A stretch of DNA of 64,000 nt from Thalassia testudinum (Eukaryota > Streptophyta > Magnoliopsida > Alismatales > Hydrocharitaceae). The stretch's first letter is position 1. Each line of letters starts with the position of its first letter. The notes beneath the pieces are model-generated. The model was not told the DNA's origin. It made no database searches and saw only the letters and a list, made by a program, of their open reading frames with translations. The stretch is from positions 18,016,501 to 18,080,500 of the forward strand of contig JAZHRO010000046.1 of assembly GCA_037157565.1 (NCBI GenBank). Direction: 5' to 3'. Below, in pieces: positions 1 through 11,132 of this stretch. The translations under genes were made by a program, and so were the position numbers.

Positions 1-1393
1 TAGTCTCTTAGCAAAACTTAAATTTTTACAAAACGAAATTTTTTGGGAAATCTAATTTTTTTCTACTTTTAAGGAGAAATAGTTTAAGGGACCTTGGTTG
101 ATCTAAACACAAGAGGTACAGGATTTGTTAAAGGTAAACTTTGAGTTTTGTTTTGGATCCAACCATTAGATGAAACAGGATCAATATATCCTCTAGAAAC
201 TTCACAAATTAACCCCTTGTTAATTCAGATGACTTGAAATTTTTGTTTTTAGGATTTTTCTGGCTCAAGAATCAGATTCGCAACTTGCAAAATCCTTTAA
301 AACCTTGTGTCCATGCCTGGAAAAAGCTAACATTTATAAGAGTGTGTTAATTAATTAATTTATTTATTTATTTTTATTTTTTTCTCCCCCATGCTTATTT
401 TTAGCTTAGTCTCACAACAGATGTGTCGGGATCATCATTCCTATTACCAATCCTCGAGGGGGCTCTGGCACCAATTCTTTGGGATAGCACTGTCGATGAC
501 ACCACCTAGGAGCTCACAACCCCAAAACACAATGTGGTGTAAAGGGGTGCTCCAAGCAAACTCAAGCTCTTGCTCTGACACTTTAGGTAGAGCACCGTCC
601 AAGACACTTGAGCTGCTAAAATGCGCTTTAATGCTCCATCTATAGATATGAAATATAGATATGGAGCAGCGCTGAGGCGGTAACATGTTGACATTGCATC
701 CTCAAAGGAGGCATTTTCCTCCTTCTCGGCGGTAGGAACTCAAACCAATGATCTACTTCAGACTTTTACTAAGTCCAAACAAGGGAGTTTTTCTAATTTT
801 TAGTTGTTTTTAAGTGTTGGCTTGTGTGTGAAAATTGACACAAGAAGTTTCTCATGAAATGCATGTTTTTGAAGCAGAGACTAAGCCAAATACTTTCCAC
901 ATTACAAAATAGGATCAAGTCACCTGAGCTATCATGAGTTCAAGTGGAATTTTAGAGAAGGTTATCTAATCTACTCTAAAAATAGACTCTAAAATTCTAA
1001 TGATGAGATCCACATCCTCATCCCTAGTTTGTTAAAGATTAAATCCCATTGTACCAAAAGTGAGTTTTTCGACTTTAGTCACGATTTCAAATTTTTTCCT
1101 CAAAAAGTTTTCAACATTTTTATTTTTATTTTTTTATTTTATTTTTTTTGGGTATGCAAGTAGGAAAATAAAATAACTAAAGAAAAATGCATGTTTTTAG
1201 GTTTTGAAAATCCTAAATTGATTGTCAAATTTTAAAAACACCCCCCCATGCTTAAGATATGGCATGTCCTCATGCATTAGGAGGGAAAAGGGGTCACCTT
1301 AGTGAAGAACGGTCGGGTTTAGGATGATCAAAACCTGGAAAAAGAAGAAAAAATGATGGGTTACTTCCCATCTAGTGCTATCTTTTATGCCAT
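1..1393 (-). other. 3' untranslated region of element A
   Basis: This stretch aligns along its length with B (12112-13273 plus 17177-17390) and has no convincing frame of its own. It carries repeated C-rich motifs ending in CCCCCATGCTTA (near 385 and 1245), which read as GCATGGGGG polypurine tracts on the element's strand. An AT-rich run (TTAATTAATT, then repeats of TTTA) lies at 346-377. Small open frames at 391-686 are not conserved in B. Confidence 0.7.
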
Positions 1394-3091
1394 TCAACCG
1401 GGCGTAAAGGTATGCACGGAAGATGGAAAATCATGTAAAAAGCTGGACACTTGAATGTCTTTAATAAAAGTGTCTTCCTCAAGATCCCTAAAAGGATGAG
1501 TGGTAAAGATAAAGGGATAAAAATAAAATAGAGAAATGGAAAAATGACCCAGATCTGGCCATGGTTTAAGTGCTTGTAAAATGCCAGACTCTGGTGGGTC
1601 GGGTGATAGGTCCAATGGAAAGGGATGTGGAATGGAGTCAATGAGATGTAGGGTGGGTGAAGTTAGTGTGGTTGTTTTTGGTAAAAAATCAGGAAGATGA
1701 AAAGGGGGAAAGTCAAACCCTAGTTGATCTGGAAAGTCTTGGACCACGTAATTATCCTTAGAATAAGAATCAATAAAATCTAGATCAATAGTGGTTAAAG
1801 GTGAATGAGATTTGATCAACATAGACTTCTCAAATACTGCTTCCATTTTATTATCAGTGTCCTCAAAAATTTTGTGATCAATGGACCTCTTCAAAGCTTG
1901 AAATAAATCTAATGAGAAGGTCTGGTTACTGCAACTTATATTCATTTTCCCAAAATGAGAATTGATATTAGCTGTTGCCATAATTAGAAAAGGTCTTCCA
2001 AGGATGGCATTAATCAGAGCCTTAGGTACCTCTATGTCAAGGACCAGAAAATTTACCAAAAATAGACAATTCTGGACCTTGATGATACTATCCTCAACAA
2101 CTCCCCACTGTTGAAAGGTAGATCGGTCTTCCAATTGAAATTGAACCTTAGTAGGTTTTAAATCACTGAATCGAAATTCCTCAAATAAGATGGGGGGGAT
2201 GAGATTACTAGAGGTACATAACTCGAGAGGGGTGCAAAAAAAAATGATGTTAGTTATGACAACTGAGATGAGTGATGTGCCCTGGTCCTTTTTTGTGAAA
2301 GGTAGTGTGCTCAGAAAAACTGAGTTGGCTATCTTTGAAAGGACCAACCTTTCTAGATTCTGATCATGCCCTTTTGAAGTAAATATTTTAGAGGAATGGG
2401 AAGAATCTAGGAAGGGAATATTCCTCTCAACTTGCTCAAATAAGTCCAAAGGATTGTGGTCAGAGGACTCTTGTTTTGGATTGTTGGATTGCAATTTTTG
2501 AGAGTGGGAAATAGGGTTTGAATCATGTGTCTTTGGGATTTCTTTTTCTTCTTCCTTATTGAGGTTAGGGGAGTCAATATGCATTGGTTGAGAATCAGTT
2601 TCATCATTTGAATGTGAAGGCCTTAAATCCATGGTGGTTTCCTTACTTCTCAAAGTCTCTGCATACACAGCTTGTTGATCACTGGGAGGAGGTGCGGTGC
2701 CCTGATTTTGATAGAAACTGGGTTGGTGCTGCAATATTGGGTTAATAGGAAGCTGAACCATGTGGTTCTGATGTTGGTATCCACCCGGGTGTTGGTTCCT
2801 GGGATTAATAAAGTTTGCTGTGGGTTGGGATGGTGAGTGTCCTGCAGGTCTTTGAGTCAGAATATCCCCAATTTGATCATTGGGATTGTTAATAAGATGG
2901 GTTGTTTCCTTTGTTTTTCTTTGTAACTCCTGTAGGGTTTTCATCATCTGGGCATTAATGTCTTCTTGAGATTGCCCATATTGATAAGTCTGATTTGAAC
3001 CATACCCTCCAATTGGGTTTTGTTGTTGGTGTGGAACCAGATTAGTCCAGGAGTGAGCCGGATAATTCCCCCCATTAGAGGAATTTTTCAA
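1394..3091 (-). CDS. Gag C-terminal region fused to a degenerate Athila-type protease
   Basis: This is an open frame of 565 codons. The first 60 or so residues match the C-terminal Gag of B, including the shared string SQEDINAQ. A Pro/Gln/Asn-rich linker follows. Residues from about 270 to 400 correspond to the retroviral-type aspartic protease and its flank: the motifs SNLIPP, LEDRST, VVEDSI, LVLDIEV and LGRPFL are in the family order. The active-site motif, DLGAS in C, reads ELCTS here, so the catalytic Asp is missing. After the protease the frame runs through about 130 linker residues to a stop and directly into the 3' untranslated region, so pol has been deleted. The start at 3091 is the first Met after a stop. 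The product, if made, would be a structural or linker protein without enzyme activity. The length without a stop is striking beside its broken neighbours. Confidence 0.7.
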   Translation of the reverse strand: MKNSSNGGNYPAHSWTNLVPHQQQNPIGGYGSNQTYQYGQSQEDINAQMMKTLQELQRKTKETTHLINNPNDQIGDILTQRPAGHSPSQPTANFINPRNQHPGGYQHQNHMVQLPINPILQHQPSFYQNQGTAPPPSDQQAVYAETLRSKETTMDLRPSHSNDETDSQPMHIDSPNLNKEEEKEIPKTHDSNPISHSQKLQSNNPKQESSDHNPLDLFEQVERNIPFLDSSHSSKIFTSKGHDQNLERLVLSKIANSVFLSTLPFTKKDQGTSLISVVITNIIFFCTPLELCTSSNLIPPILFEEFRFSDLKPTKVQFQLEDRSTFQQWGVVEDSIIKVQNCLFLVNFLVLDIEVPKALINAILGRPFLIMATANINSHFGKMNISCSNQTFSLDLFQALKRSIDHKIFEDTDNKMEAVFEKSMLIKSHSPLTTIDLDFIDSYSKDNYVVQDFPDQLGFDFPPFHLPDFLPKTTTLTSPTLHLIDSIPHPFPLDLSPDPPESGILQALKPWPDLGHFSISLFYFYPFIFTTHPFRDLEEDTFIKDIQVSSFLHDFPSSVHTFTPG

Positions 3092-3616
3092 TTTCTCCTA
3101 GAAAGTAGGGACATTTTGGGTGGGGTGATGATTGGGATAAACATAATTCCCTGTTGAACCATAGAAAGCATCAGAATAATAATTATACTCAGCACGGAAT
3201 TTATGTAGATTTTCTCTCTTGCGGGTGTTAAAATGGTGAGATGTGGAATGTGTGGAGCTTGGGCAGGTGTGGCAGGACTCCATCGGTTGGCTAGGTTTGT
3301 TAAATCCTTATGCAACTATAGTTGCTTAACTTGTAACTGAGCCATGATAGAGTAGAGATTAGGTGGAGGGGCCTGATTAAGCAGCTCCTGGGTGGAAAAA
3401 TAGGGGAAAGAAAAATTAGCATGCGGGTTAGAGGACCAATTTTGATTTTCCATTTTTAAAGAAGAGGAAGAATGTAGAAAAAGTCCTTTTTTGGGGAGGC
3501 AAAATCAAGTGGTCCCTCCAAGTGTGGAGTTTTAGACCGCCGCTCGTGCAAAATGGAAGAAATGGTAGGGGAGGAGAAGAGATGGGGATGAGAGAAGTGT
3601 GCACACAAGCAATCAA
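3092..3616 (-). pseudogene. Gag N-terminal remnant of element A
   Basis: Short pieces in shifting frames match the N-terminal Gag of B. The string LTNLANRW (near 3290) matches VTNLANHW of B (near 22800). The sequence then jumps to the C-terminal Gag, so the central capsid-like domain present in B (about 21840-22700) and F (about 8030-8250) is missing. Frameshifts and stops separate this piece from the open frame downstream. It is a dead remnant left by an internal deletion. Confidence 0.6.
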
Positions 3617-5122
3617 ATTCTAGACCTAACTTAATTGTGACTCCCTAGAATTTAACCTAAGACTTGGTCTACCTAGGAAATAAGTAATCAACAGTGAATA
3701 CCCATTCTGTCAACAAATCTAGCCAAGTTGCTTAAGGGGAGGTTTGGGCCCAAGCATTTCCTAAAGAAATCCCCAGGTGCTTGTACAAACCCGCGCCTGA
3801 TTGTTTGACACGGCCCCTTAGCCTGAACACCTGATATAGATGACAGAATTAATATTAACTAGAGAAAACCTAAATCCTATATAGCAAGCCTAAATTGATG
3901 AAACCTTAGGGGTCAAATTGCTACAAATTTTAGTGAGGGCTACGATATTATAGTGCACATGGAATGTGGAGGGCGTTAATTGGGTTGTTGCCTTGTTATT
4001 TTAATTTTTTTAGTATGTGTGGAGGAATTGGAAAGTGGTTCGAATGAAAAGCAAGTTATCACACAATTATTGTATTTCTGTCTTTTAGGATTGGATTTAA
4101 CTTAGTGTATTTTTAAGGTTTTCTTTTTCAGTTTTCAAACAAGTTTTAGATTCCACAAACAAGAGGAAATCAAGTTGTGTGGGTGAAGATATGTTTCCTT
4201 TTGTTGTTTGTTTCTAAAAATGAAAAAAAGAAACCCTAATCAAGTTGGTCCTAGGACAGAAATTTACTACCAATGAGTTGTTTTTAGGCTTTCTGTATTA
4301 AGTAGTGGTCCAAACAATTCAGAAAACACCACTACTTTGAAGAGAATCAAACAAGGATTCTAGGAAAGGTTTTTGTAAGATTTTAAGAATTTTTTTGGTA
4401 ATTGTTTTGAATTTTTCCTTGTACTGGTGTCAAAGTCCAAAAATGGTACCTGTGGGTATTTTAGACTTTTCAGTATTACCTCCGACCTTAGAAAATTTTG
4501 GTGATTTTATATGATGTGTAAAATTCGACAAGGATTCCAGAAAACTAAATTTCAGAAAAATTGGATGAGTATATAAATTCTAAAAATTTACGGACTGTAG
4601 CAAAATAGGAAGATTAGAGGGTGTGACCCCTCTGCAGTCCACAAATTTTTAAAAATTAAATACAAGGCCAATTGATCTAAAATTTATAAAAACCGTTCCT
4701 AACTCAATTTGGAATCACTGTATCAAATTTTATGATTTTAGGAGGCCTGTGGTGTTAGGAATTGTTTTTTCAAGTCCGGAGAGAAATCTGGACCCGAAAA
4801 ATAGAATACAAATACTTACAATGGAGTGGTGTTAATGAAACATTCAAGCAAACAATGAATTTTTATGGGCACCACTCCACTTAATTAAAGTGTTTAGGGT
4901 CCTGAAAGCCAAGTTTAATATTTTTTTTGCTGGTCTTTTAGCCTAAATGTGACAAGAAAGGGGAACCAACCTGAATTTCATCGGAAGAAAAGGATCTTTG
5001 AGCTCTCGCTTCCAGGTTCCCACTTTCTTCCTGCAATAGTTCTTGAACACACAAAAGAGAAGAAAGAGAAGGGGATGAGATCCATTTCAAGCAAGAGAAA
5101 AAAGAATAAGCAAAGTCGTGCC
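3617..5122 (-). other. Untranslated leader of element A
   Basis: This lies between the primer site and gag. It aligns with the leader of B (23208-24707) throughout, for example the segment around 3700-3850 with that at 23315-23430. I see no coding frame. It is presumably transcribed leader and may hold packaging signals, which is inference. Confidence 0.65.
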
Positions 5123-5140
5123 TCCCTGGCAACGGTGACA
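5123..5140 (-). other. Primer binding site, tRNA-Asp type
   Basis: On the minus strand this reads TGTCACCGTTGCCAGGGA, close to TGGCGCCGTTGCCGGGGA, the complement of the 3' end of plant tRNA-Asp used by Athila elements. It sits five bases from the LTR. Three positions differ, two of them C-to-T or G-to-A changes. Confidence 0.75.
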
Positions 5141-6022
5141 AAAAGTGATACCAATTTTACACGGTTTGTAAAATACGTCGTTGTAACGTGCAAAATCGAT
5201 CAACTCTTAAATTTATAAACCTAGTTAGTGGGTATCTAGGTTCGTCCAAGGAGGCAATATGTTTGCAAAATTAATTCTCTTGCTTACAAAATAGGTCTCA
5301 ACTTTCTTTTTGGTCTTTCTCAATATATCATTTTTATGTTTTTGAAATTAAGGCAACATGCGAAATTGTTGGTGAGAAAGTCACTTAACTCAATACACTA
5401 CTTCTAAAGTGGCAAGTAGAGCCACTCCCTAAGCTAAATCTAGGAAAGTGGAGACCTAGAATAATTAGGGAGAGGGAGTGAAGAATGATAAAAATAAAGC
5501 AATTAAAAATGTAACTAAAGAAATTGCAAAGAAGGCAACTAGATTAATGAGAAAGTGTTTTACAGAAAAGCCTAGTAGATGAATGCTTCTACTATTAGAA
5601 AATTGCAATAAATAAAAGAAAACACAAATCCTCAAGATAGATGGTGAAGAAGAGGGCTTCTTGCTCCAAGCTTGGTAGCTCCCGAGCTTGAAAAGAGTCC
5701 TCCAACTCCTTCCTTGCTATGCTCCGCCAAGGTGATGTCCTCCAAGGCAAGCCCTAAGGGGACGTGCCCTAAGCTTCTCCCCAAGGGTGGACGTCCACCC
5801 TAGGTCCTTCTCCTTTTCCTGACGGTCCTCCTTGAAGTAGAAAAGTCCTCCTCCTTCACATGGCCCAAGTTGAAGAGAGTGGGGAGAAGAAGGCACCAAA
5901 GGGGCTGGTGATGTACCACCTTAATCTTCTTCTCTACTCCTTCTCCTTGGCCGTAGGTATAGGTGGATGTAGGTGGAATAATACACTAATGGAGGATGGG
6001 AATTATGTGGTGGTAGGGTAGG

Positions 6023-6032
6023 GTATTTATAG
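6023..6032 (-). promoter_or_regulatory. TATA-like box in the LTR of A
   Basis: The minus strand reads CTATAAATAC. Position and context match the TATA-like boxes in the LTRs of B and C. Transcription would run leftward into the element. Confidence 0.5.
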
Positions 6033-6334
6033 GATGGGAAGGGGGGTGGTTATGGTGCCTTTTTGGAGGGAAATGAAGGGGTGCTTGGATATTTTTGGAG
6101 GGAAAAATGGGAGGGAAATGAAGAGGTGCCTTGGTTTTCCCTCCAAAAATACCTTCTAGAAGGCAATTTTGGACGGAAAAAAAAGGAGGGTGGAGATGGG
6201 TTTTGGTGGTGGATGTAGGGTGGTGATGGAAGGGATAGTTGGCACCAAAATAAAGTAGGAGTAGGTGGTCTTTTTGATGGAGCTTAGGTAGTAGGGTAGT
6301 AGGGTAGTAGGTTTTGGTGCCATGGAGGTGGACT

Positions 6335-6985
6335 AGCTAAGTTAAGCAGCTTAGCTAGCTTAGCTAGTAGGGAGTAGAGTTGGAGGAATTTGGAGCTAGG
6401 GTTTTCAAGGAGAAGAGCTGGAGGTAGTCATCTTGAGCTGCACTAGAGCTGGTGGCTACTGAAGAGAGTTGCAAGGAGCTACCTTAGTTGGCTTGGCTTG
6501 CTAGTTCTTTGTTAGCTACTAATCCAAGCTAAAGCAAGTTGGCTTCTGCTGAAAGGAGCTGAGGTGAGCTGGGTCTAACGCTCCCGGGGAGGATCAAGCT
6601 GGGTGAGGCAGCTAAGATAGCTTAGGCCAATTGAGTTGAGCTAAGCTGAGTCCCCGAGAGCTGGACTTGAGCTTCCTAAGCTGGAATGAAGTCATCTTCA
6701 GCTGGCTGGAGTTGAGTGGAGCTGGATGTAGCTGGACCTAAGCTGGGGTGAACTCCAGCCAACTCAGCTGAGCTAGCTAGAGCTCCCTGTGGACTAATGG
6801 GAGCTGAGATGAGCTAGACTCAGCTAAGTTGAGATGGATCTGAGCTGACTTGAGCTAGGGTGAGCTAAGATGAGCTCTCTTGAGTTGCCATTCAGCTGAG
6901 TTGAGCTGAATGGAGCTAAGATGAGCTAACCCTAGTTCAAGTGAGCTGGATCAAGCCGAGTTCCAGTTATTCTGAGCTTGTTCTT
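6335..6985. repeat. AGCT-rich degenerate repeat in the LTR of A
   Basis: AGCT occurs every few bases, mostly within GAGCTGAG, GAGCTAG or AGCTGGA. The same region is present in both LTRs of B (about 11165-11880 and 26355-27085), so it belongs to the family. It lies in U3, between the outer LTR end and the TATA-like box. Confidence 0.75.
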
Positions 6986-7200
6986 CACCAGTTGCCTTCC
7001 TGAGTGCTAGGGTTTTGGAGTTCTGACAATCTACATATCCCTAACACTCACAAAAACACATTAAAAAGACAATAAAAAGTGCAATGCATGACTAACCTAA
7101 TTTATGCCTAAATGCAGCCCAAAAACCCATTTGCAGAGCAAAATCCTAAGAGCTAAGTTTTTCTTAATGCATAAAAATGATGATAAACTGGCGTTTATCA

Positions 7201-8818
7201 GCTATCCATGTGATTGTGCAGGTGGTGCTCGGATCAGGTTACACTGTGGTGGTGTAGAAGGTTGTTGAAAAGGTGGTCTCTGTGAATTTCCTGACCACGA
7301 GAAATTTGGATGATTGCACCATCGAGGGTTGTATGTCTGTGCAAATGGGTCATTGTGAATGGCATGGAGCTCCTCCGAAGCTCCAGAAGGTGCAGGGAAG
7401 TCAGTGTAGGGAGGAAGAACGGTTCATCCAATAGGTGAAGGATACAGAAATGGGAAATCCGGTAATGCAGATTGTCTCACAGAAAGATTAATCACAGTTT
7501 CCCTCCCTGTGGGAAACTAAGAAGTGTTTTGTGTAGGTGACTGAGAAGGAGATGATGAAGGTTTTGAGAGAAATTTCCATACTTCATCTACTTTCTTCTC
7601 GATTAAGCCCACTTTATCCAGTTGACTAGCCACTATCTCTAAGTCTCTGCTATTGGATTGGGCTTCGTGTACCCCCATATGTGAGTGGGAATGTGAGGAC
7701 TTTCTATTAAACATGCTCATTGAAGCATTATTAATAGAATTTTCGGCCATACCTTCGAAGAGCTCAAAGGTTGAGTCCTCATCCTGACACAGGAAATTGC
7801 CTCCACAAGCAGCATCTACAAAATTTCGTGTGTCATCACGGAGCCCATGGTAGAATATCTAGACCTGTTCCTAGTGTGGGAGACCATGATGAGGACATTT
7901 TCTTAGAAGCTCGTGGAATCTCTCCCAAGCCTCGTGCATTTGTTCTCCTGAATTCTAAGTGAATGTAGTGATGGCATGCCTTAAGGCATTAGTGCAACCT
8001 ACAGGAAAGTACTTCTTTAAGAACTAATGTTCTAAAGAAGCCCAGGAATCTATAGGTGTAGTCCGTGCAAGTGTTCTAAACCAAAAGGTGGCCTTATCCT
8101 TTAATGAAAAGGAGAAAATTTTCATTAAAAGCGTGTGCTGATCATGACCTTGCGGACCCAGAGTTTGGGCAAGATTCTTTAGCTCCTCTAAATGCTGAAA
8201 AGGGTCCTCAGAAGCAAGTCCATGGAAGTGAGGAATGAGTGATACAATATTCAGCTTCAATTTAGCAGCACGACCGCCATCAGAATAATGTACCACAGGC
8301 ATCGATTGAGCAATTACTGGATTATAGTAATCCCGTAGTTGAGGTTTACGAGGTTGGGGTGGTGCCTGAGGGTTTCTAGGTTGAGGTGGTTGTGGTTGGG
8401 GGTTAGCTAAAAGATTAACAGCTTGAGCAAGCTGTTGCACCTGTTGGGTTAAGGTATTCATTTGTAATTGTGTTTCGAACAGGTGTTGAAGATGAGCCAT
8501 AGGTCCTCTCTCCAGGGGTGGGTTAGGAAGATTAGGATATGGTGGAGGTTGGTACCTATGGATAGGTGGTGGTGGTGGTGGTGGAGGATGTGCAATCAGG
8601 TGTGGAGGAAGTTCTTCAAAATCCCCGAATTGCGATGGCTCATGATCATCCTCTTGGTGTATGGAATAGTGAATAGGAGTTTGAGACTCCGGAGGAAAGG
8701 GATTGGAAGTGGAAGGCAAAGAAGTAGATGTAATAACTTGGGTATCAGTACCCAAGGGGAGTACTAGTTCTGGGTTCTGGGATCTCCTACCTTCCATTGA
8801 GTTGGTTTTTGGAAACAC
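7201..8818 (-). pseudogene. Gag of element F with in-frame stops
   Basis: Read from the Met at 8818, one frame runs to 7201 without a frameshift. It holds a Pro-rich N-terminal part (a polyproline run from the GGT repeat near 8568-8586), then a Retrotrans_gag-like core (IPHFHGLASEDPFQHLEEL, then SLKDKATFWF, residues about 185-265), then a C-terminal linker. Five stops are TAG where related Gags or the local sense suggest Gln (8024-8026, near 7960, two near 7860-7876, near 7517); a sixth is TGA near 7427. The frame ends at the junction with A. The protein would be the capsid precursor; as it stands it is dead. Confidence 0.75.
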
Positions 8819-9360
8819 ATTTAATTCAATCCATCACAACTCAATGGAAAAGCAAAATTTTAGCTTAGTTCATAAAAAGTGGAAAATCCCAATCAAATCT
8901 CAATCAACTCAGAAGATCAAGTCAAGAAAGTGAGATGAATCAAATTTTTTACTTAGAGGCTGCTACGCAAAATTATATAGTACGCAAGCAATTGTTTCAA
9001 GCAATTGTACGTGTCTTCAGATAAACCTAGCGATGTCCAGACCTCTAAAATCCACTGGGAGTCTAGATAAGCCTTAACGTGCGAATCCAGATCCTGTGGT
9101 TGCAGAAGGAGATGAGGTAGAAACCTATGTGTTGCGATTTTAAGTGATTGTGCTGTTTGCACAATAGCAATCAACACAATGCGATAAAATCTTAGTCAAG
9201 GAGTGGATGAATGACCGCTAAGAAATGTAGGAGAGAGCGATCCCCTATGCACGCGACCACTGAGGTGCTTAAGTAGCAAACTCAGTGGCTTAGATCACTA
9301 CGCAAGTAAAAATAGTCGACGAAGCAACCGGCGGCAAGGATGAGAGGAGAGGGGCGCATG
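8819..9360 (-). other. Probable leader of element F
   Basis: Sequence upstream of the F gag start. Small frames (for example 8953-9177) have no recognisable domain. I looked for a TGGCGCCGTTGCCGGGGA-type primer site and did not find a convincing one. Confidence 0.4.
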
Positions 9361-10061
9361 GTTTGCCAACTCAAAAACTAACCGTCGGATGGGATCTGGG
9401 CAGAAGGGTGAGCACACACGCCACTTCACGTGAAGCTTCGATTCAGATCAAGCCGCAGATCAAGATCACGGGAGAACGAACGGCCAAGATCTGCCATGTT
9501 CTTCGCGTGCTACAGTGCGTGCGAAGAACAACAAGAGCCTGTGAAATGTTGAGAAATTTGCAGGGACAACCCCTTCAAGAAGGGGTAGAAAAATTGTACG
9601 CAGGCCCATAAGTGGAAGAAATTGTAACAGGATGCACCCTAAGGGCTTTCAAAGGGGTCCTTGTAGGTTACAAATAGGTCCAAAAAGGATTTCTAAAGAA
9701 TAGAATGTGATGCATGAAGGACCTAAGTGTAAACTCTACGTTTCAAGGCCTTAATGATGTCCAAATGCCTTCAAATTTTTATATGTGATCAATTGAACAT
9801 TTAAGAAATTAATTGTACTTTTGATTTGGACTTTTAAACTTGTTTATGTGTTCAATTAACACCTGGATCACCATTTGACCTAACTTTTAGAATATCTCAT
9901 TTCATGACCTAATTATGCAATTTTAACACAGAATCAAGGTTTTAGGCCTTTTTCTTTGATTCCCACACTTAACCCTTTTTATTTGTTAATTTCATATTGT
10001 TTAACCCAGTGTCTAGCTTAACTTCAACTTTTTGGCTATGATGAGTAGCCACACATCACTA
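9361..10061. other. Unassigned sequence, possibly LTR of F
   Basis: No gene seen. It contains a 12-bp palindrome with a G-box core (CTTCACGTGAAG, 9424-9435), a 9-bp hairpin (9498-9529) and an 8-bp hairpin (9569-9586). The part around 9650-9900 has the AT-rich look of the E/C/D LTRs, but I could not place LTR ends. Confidence 0.35.
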
Positions 10062-11132
10062 GGTGACATAATTTGAAGCTTTAAACAACAAATCCTATCT
10101 CCCGGATGGATTCGGGTCAACGATCGCAACTCAACGGCACGATAATCGACTCAATTCAACATCTGTAGTAGCCCCTACAACGAAAGAAGATGGATGACTC
10201 GGATTACACTAGATGGCGCAACCTAGGCCACCCATGCGCATGCATGTGCCACCGCCCACGCACAGTAGCATGGGCGTGCACGCGTGCAGCAGTAGCGCAT
10301 GCAGGCGCATAGCACGTGGAGGTGCGTGACACGGTGCGTAGAGCATGCGCCAGCGTAGCAGTATGGGCTATCTTCAGCGACGTTTGCATCAGATCTTCAG
10401 CGATGTTTATGACCGTCACTAAATGTCTTCTATACAAATTTGATTCTTTCCACCACTATAAAAGCACCCCTACCCCTCCCATTTTTCTTCATGTATTCCT
10501 TTGTTCCTCTCACCACCTCCAAGGCTCTAAAGAAATCTTGTCCCAAGCTTGGGATGCTCCTCTAGAGTAGAAAATCAAATAGTTTTCCCTCCCCTCATCC
10601 CCATTCGTGGAGCATCCCATGGCCGTCCTCTTACCACCCTTCGAGAAGAAGATCCTCGCCATGACAGCTTCCTACCCCATCCTCCGTCCTCTGGCTTCGT
10701 CCCTGTTCATCTCACTTCTCACTACCTTCCTCTGGGCAACGTCAAAGTGAGTCGTCCTCCGAGCAACCGTCTAGGGGGATTCTCTCACCTCTTTCTATAT
10801 TTTTGGCTTACGTAGTGTAGTTTTTCCGCTTTCATAGTTGTAAGAAACATTCGTTTATAAATAGATGATTGTTTCTCTCTCTTTCTCTCTCTCTCTTATA
10901 TTATTGGAAGTAGATTAGATGGAAGTCATCGACCTGATCTCTTGCCCTATTAAAAATACCAAAAGAATTAGAAAATGACAAAAACGACCAAAAAACATAA
11001 AAGTGAAGCATGAATTTTCAAAACCAAATGTTTACCTCCCTGTGTTCGACCTAGGACTCACATTTTGAGTTTTGGTTATAAATTTTATTTGATAGATGCA
11101 TTTTATGAGCTCAATGACTCCCTACTACGGAA
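10062..11132 (+). repeat. Family-2 LTR fragment
   Basis: It aligns with the LTR at 36309-37779 from the segment beginning AGGTGACATAATT (36618 there) to near the LTR 3' end (GTGTTCGACCT, then ATAAATTTTATTTGA). Both ends are missing. A TATA box (CTATAAAAG, 10456-10464) is present. The right edge joins directly to a truncated LTR of B, which suggests a deletion. Confidence 0.7.
10456..10464 (+). promoter_or_regulatory. TATA box of the family-2 LTR fragment
   Basis: CTATAAAAG at the position matching the TATA box of the solo LTR at 40022. Confidence 0.5.

Larger units (their letters stand above)
1..7200 (-). mobile_element. Athila-like Ty3/Gypsy element A, deletion derivative, 3' LTR outside the window
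   Basis: In minus-strand order this is a 5' LTR (7200-5146), a primer site like tRNA-Asp (5140-5123), a leader, a gag remnant, a long Gag/protease frame (3091-1394) and a 3' untranslated region reaching the left edge. Base 1 aligns with B about 20 bases inside its 3' LTR junction (near 12112), so the 3' LTR of A lies just outside. No RT, RNase H or integrase lies between the protease frame and the 3' untranslated region, whereas B and C have all three there. A is therefore non-autonomous. It interrupts the gag of element F; the expected right-hand target duplication is GCTAT (7201-7205). Confidence 0.85.
5146..7200 (-). repeat. 5' LTR of element A
   Basis: The LTR begins TGATACC and ends TTTATCA on the plus strand, 2055 bp. 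The left edge abuts the primer site; the right edge abuts the gag of F. The right end aligns with both LTRs of B. Its last 20 bases are a perfect hairpin with 8-bp arms (TGATAAAC/GTTTATCA). It holds a TATA-like box and a long AGCT-rich region. Confidence 0.85.
7201..10061 (-). mobile_element. Athila-like element F, 5' portion interrupted by A
   Basis: A Gag frame (8818-7201) is followed on the right by non-coding leader sequence. The Gag C-terminal part resembles that of C: NDPFAQTYNP here against NDPFSNTYNP in C. A is inserted in this gag, so the rest of F should lie left of the window. I found no clear primer site or LTR edge to the right, so the right limit is only where a family-2 LTR fragment begins. 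Confidence 0.6.

Noticed and set aside
6335..6985. Classical minisatellite
   Set aside because: No constant period; words recur in changing order and the region aligns as part of the LTR in three copies.
8468..8933. Plus-strand frames with a Trp run
   Set aside because: Antisense of the polyproline part of the F gag.
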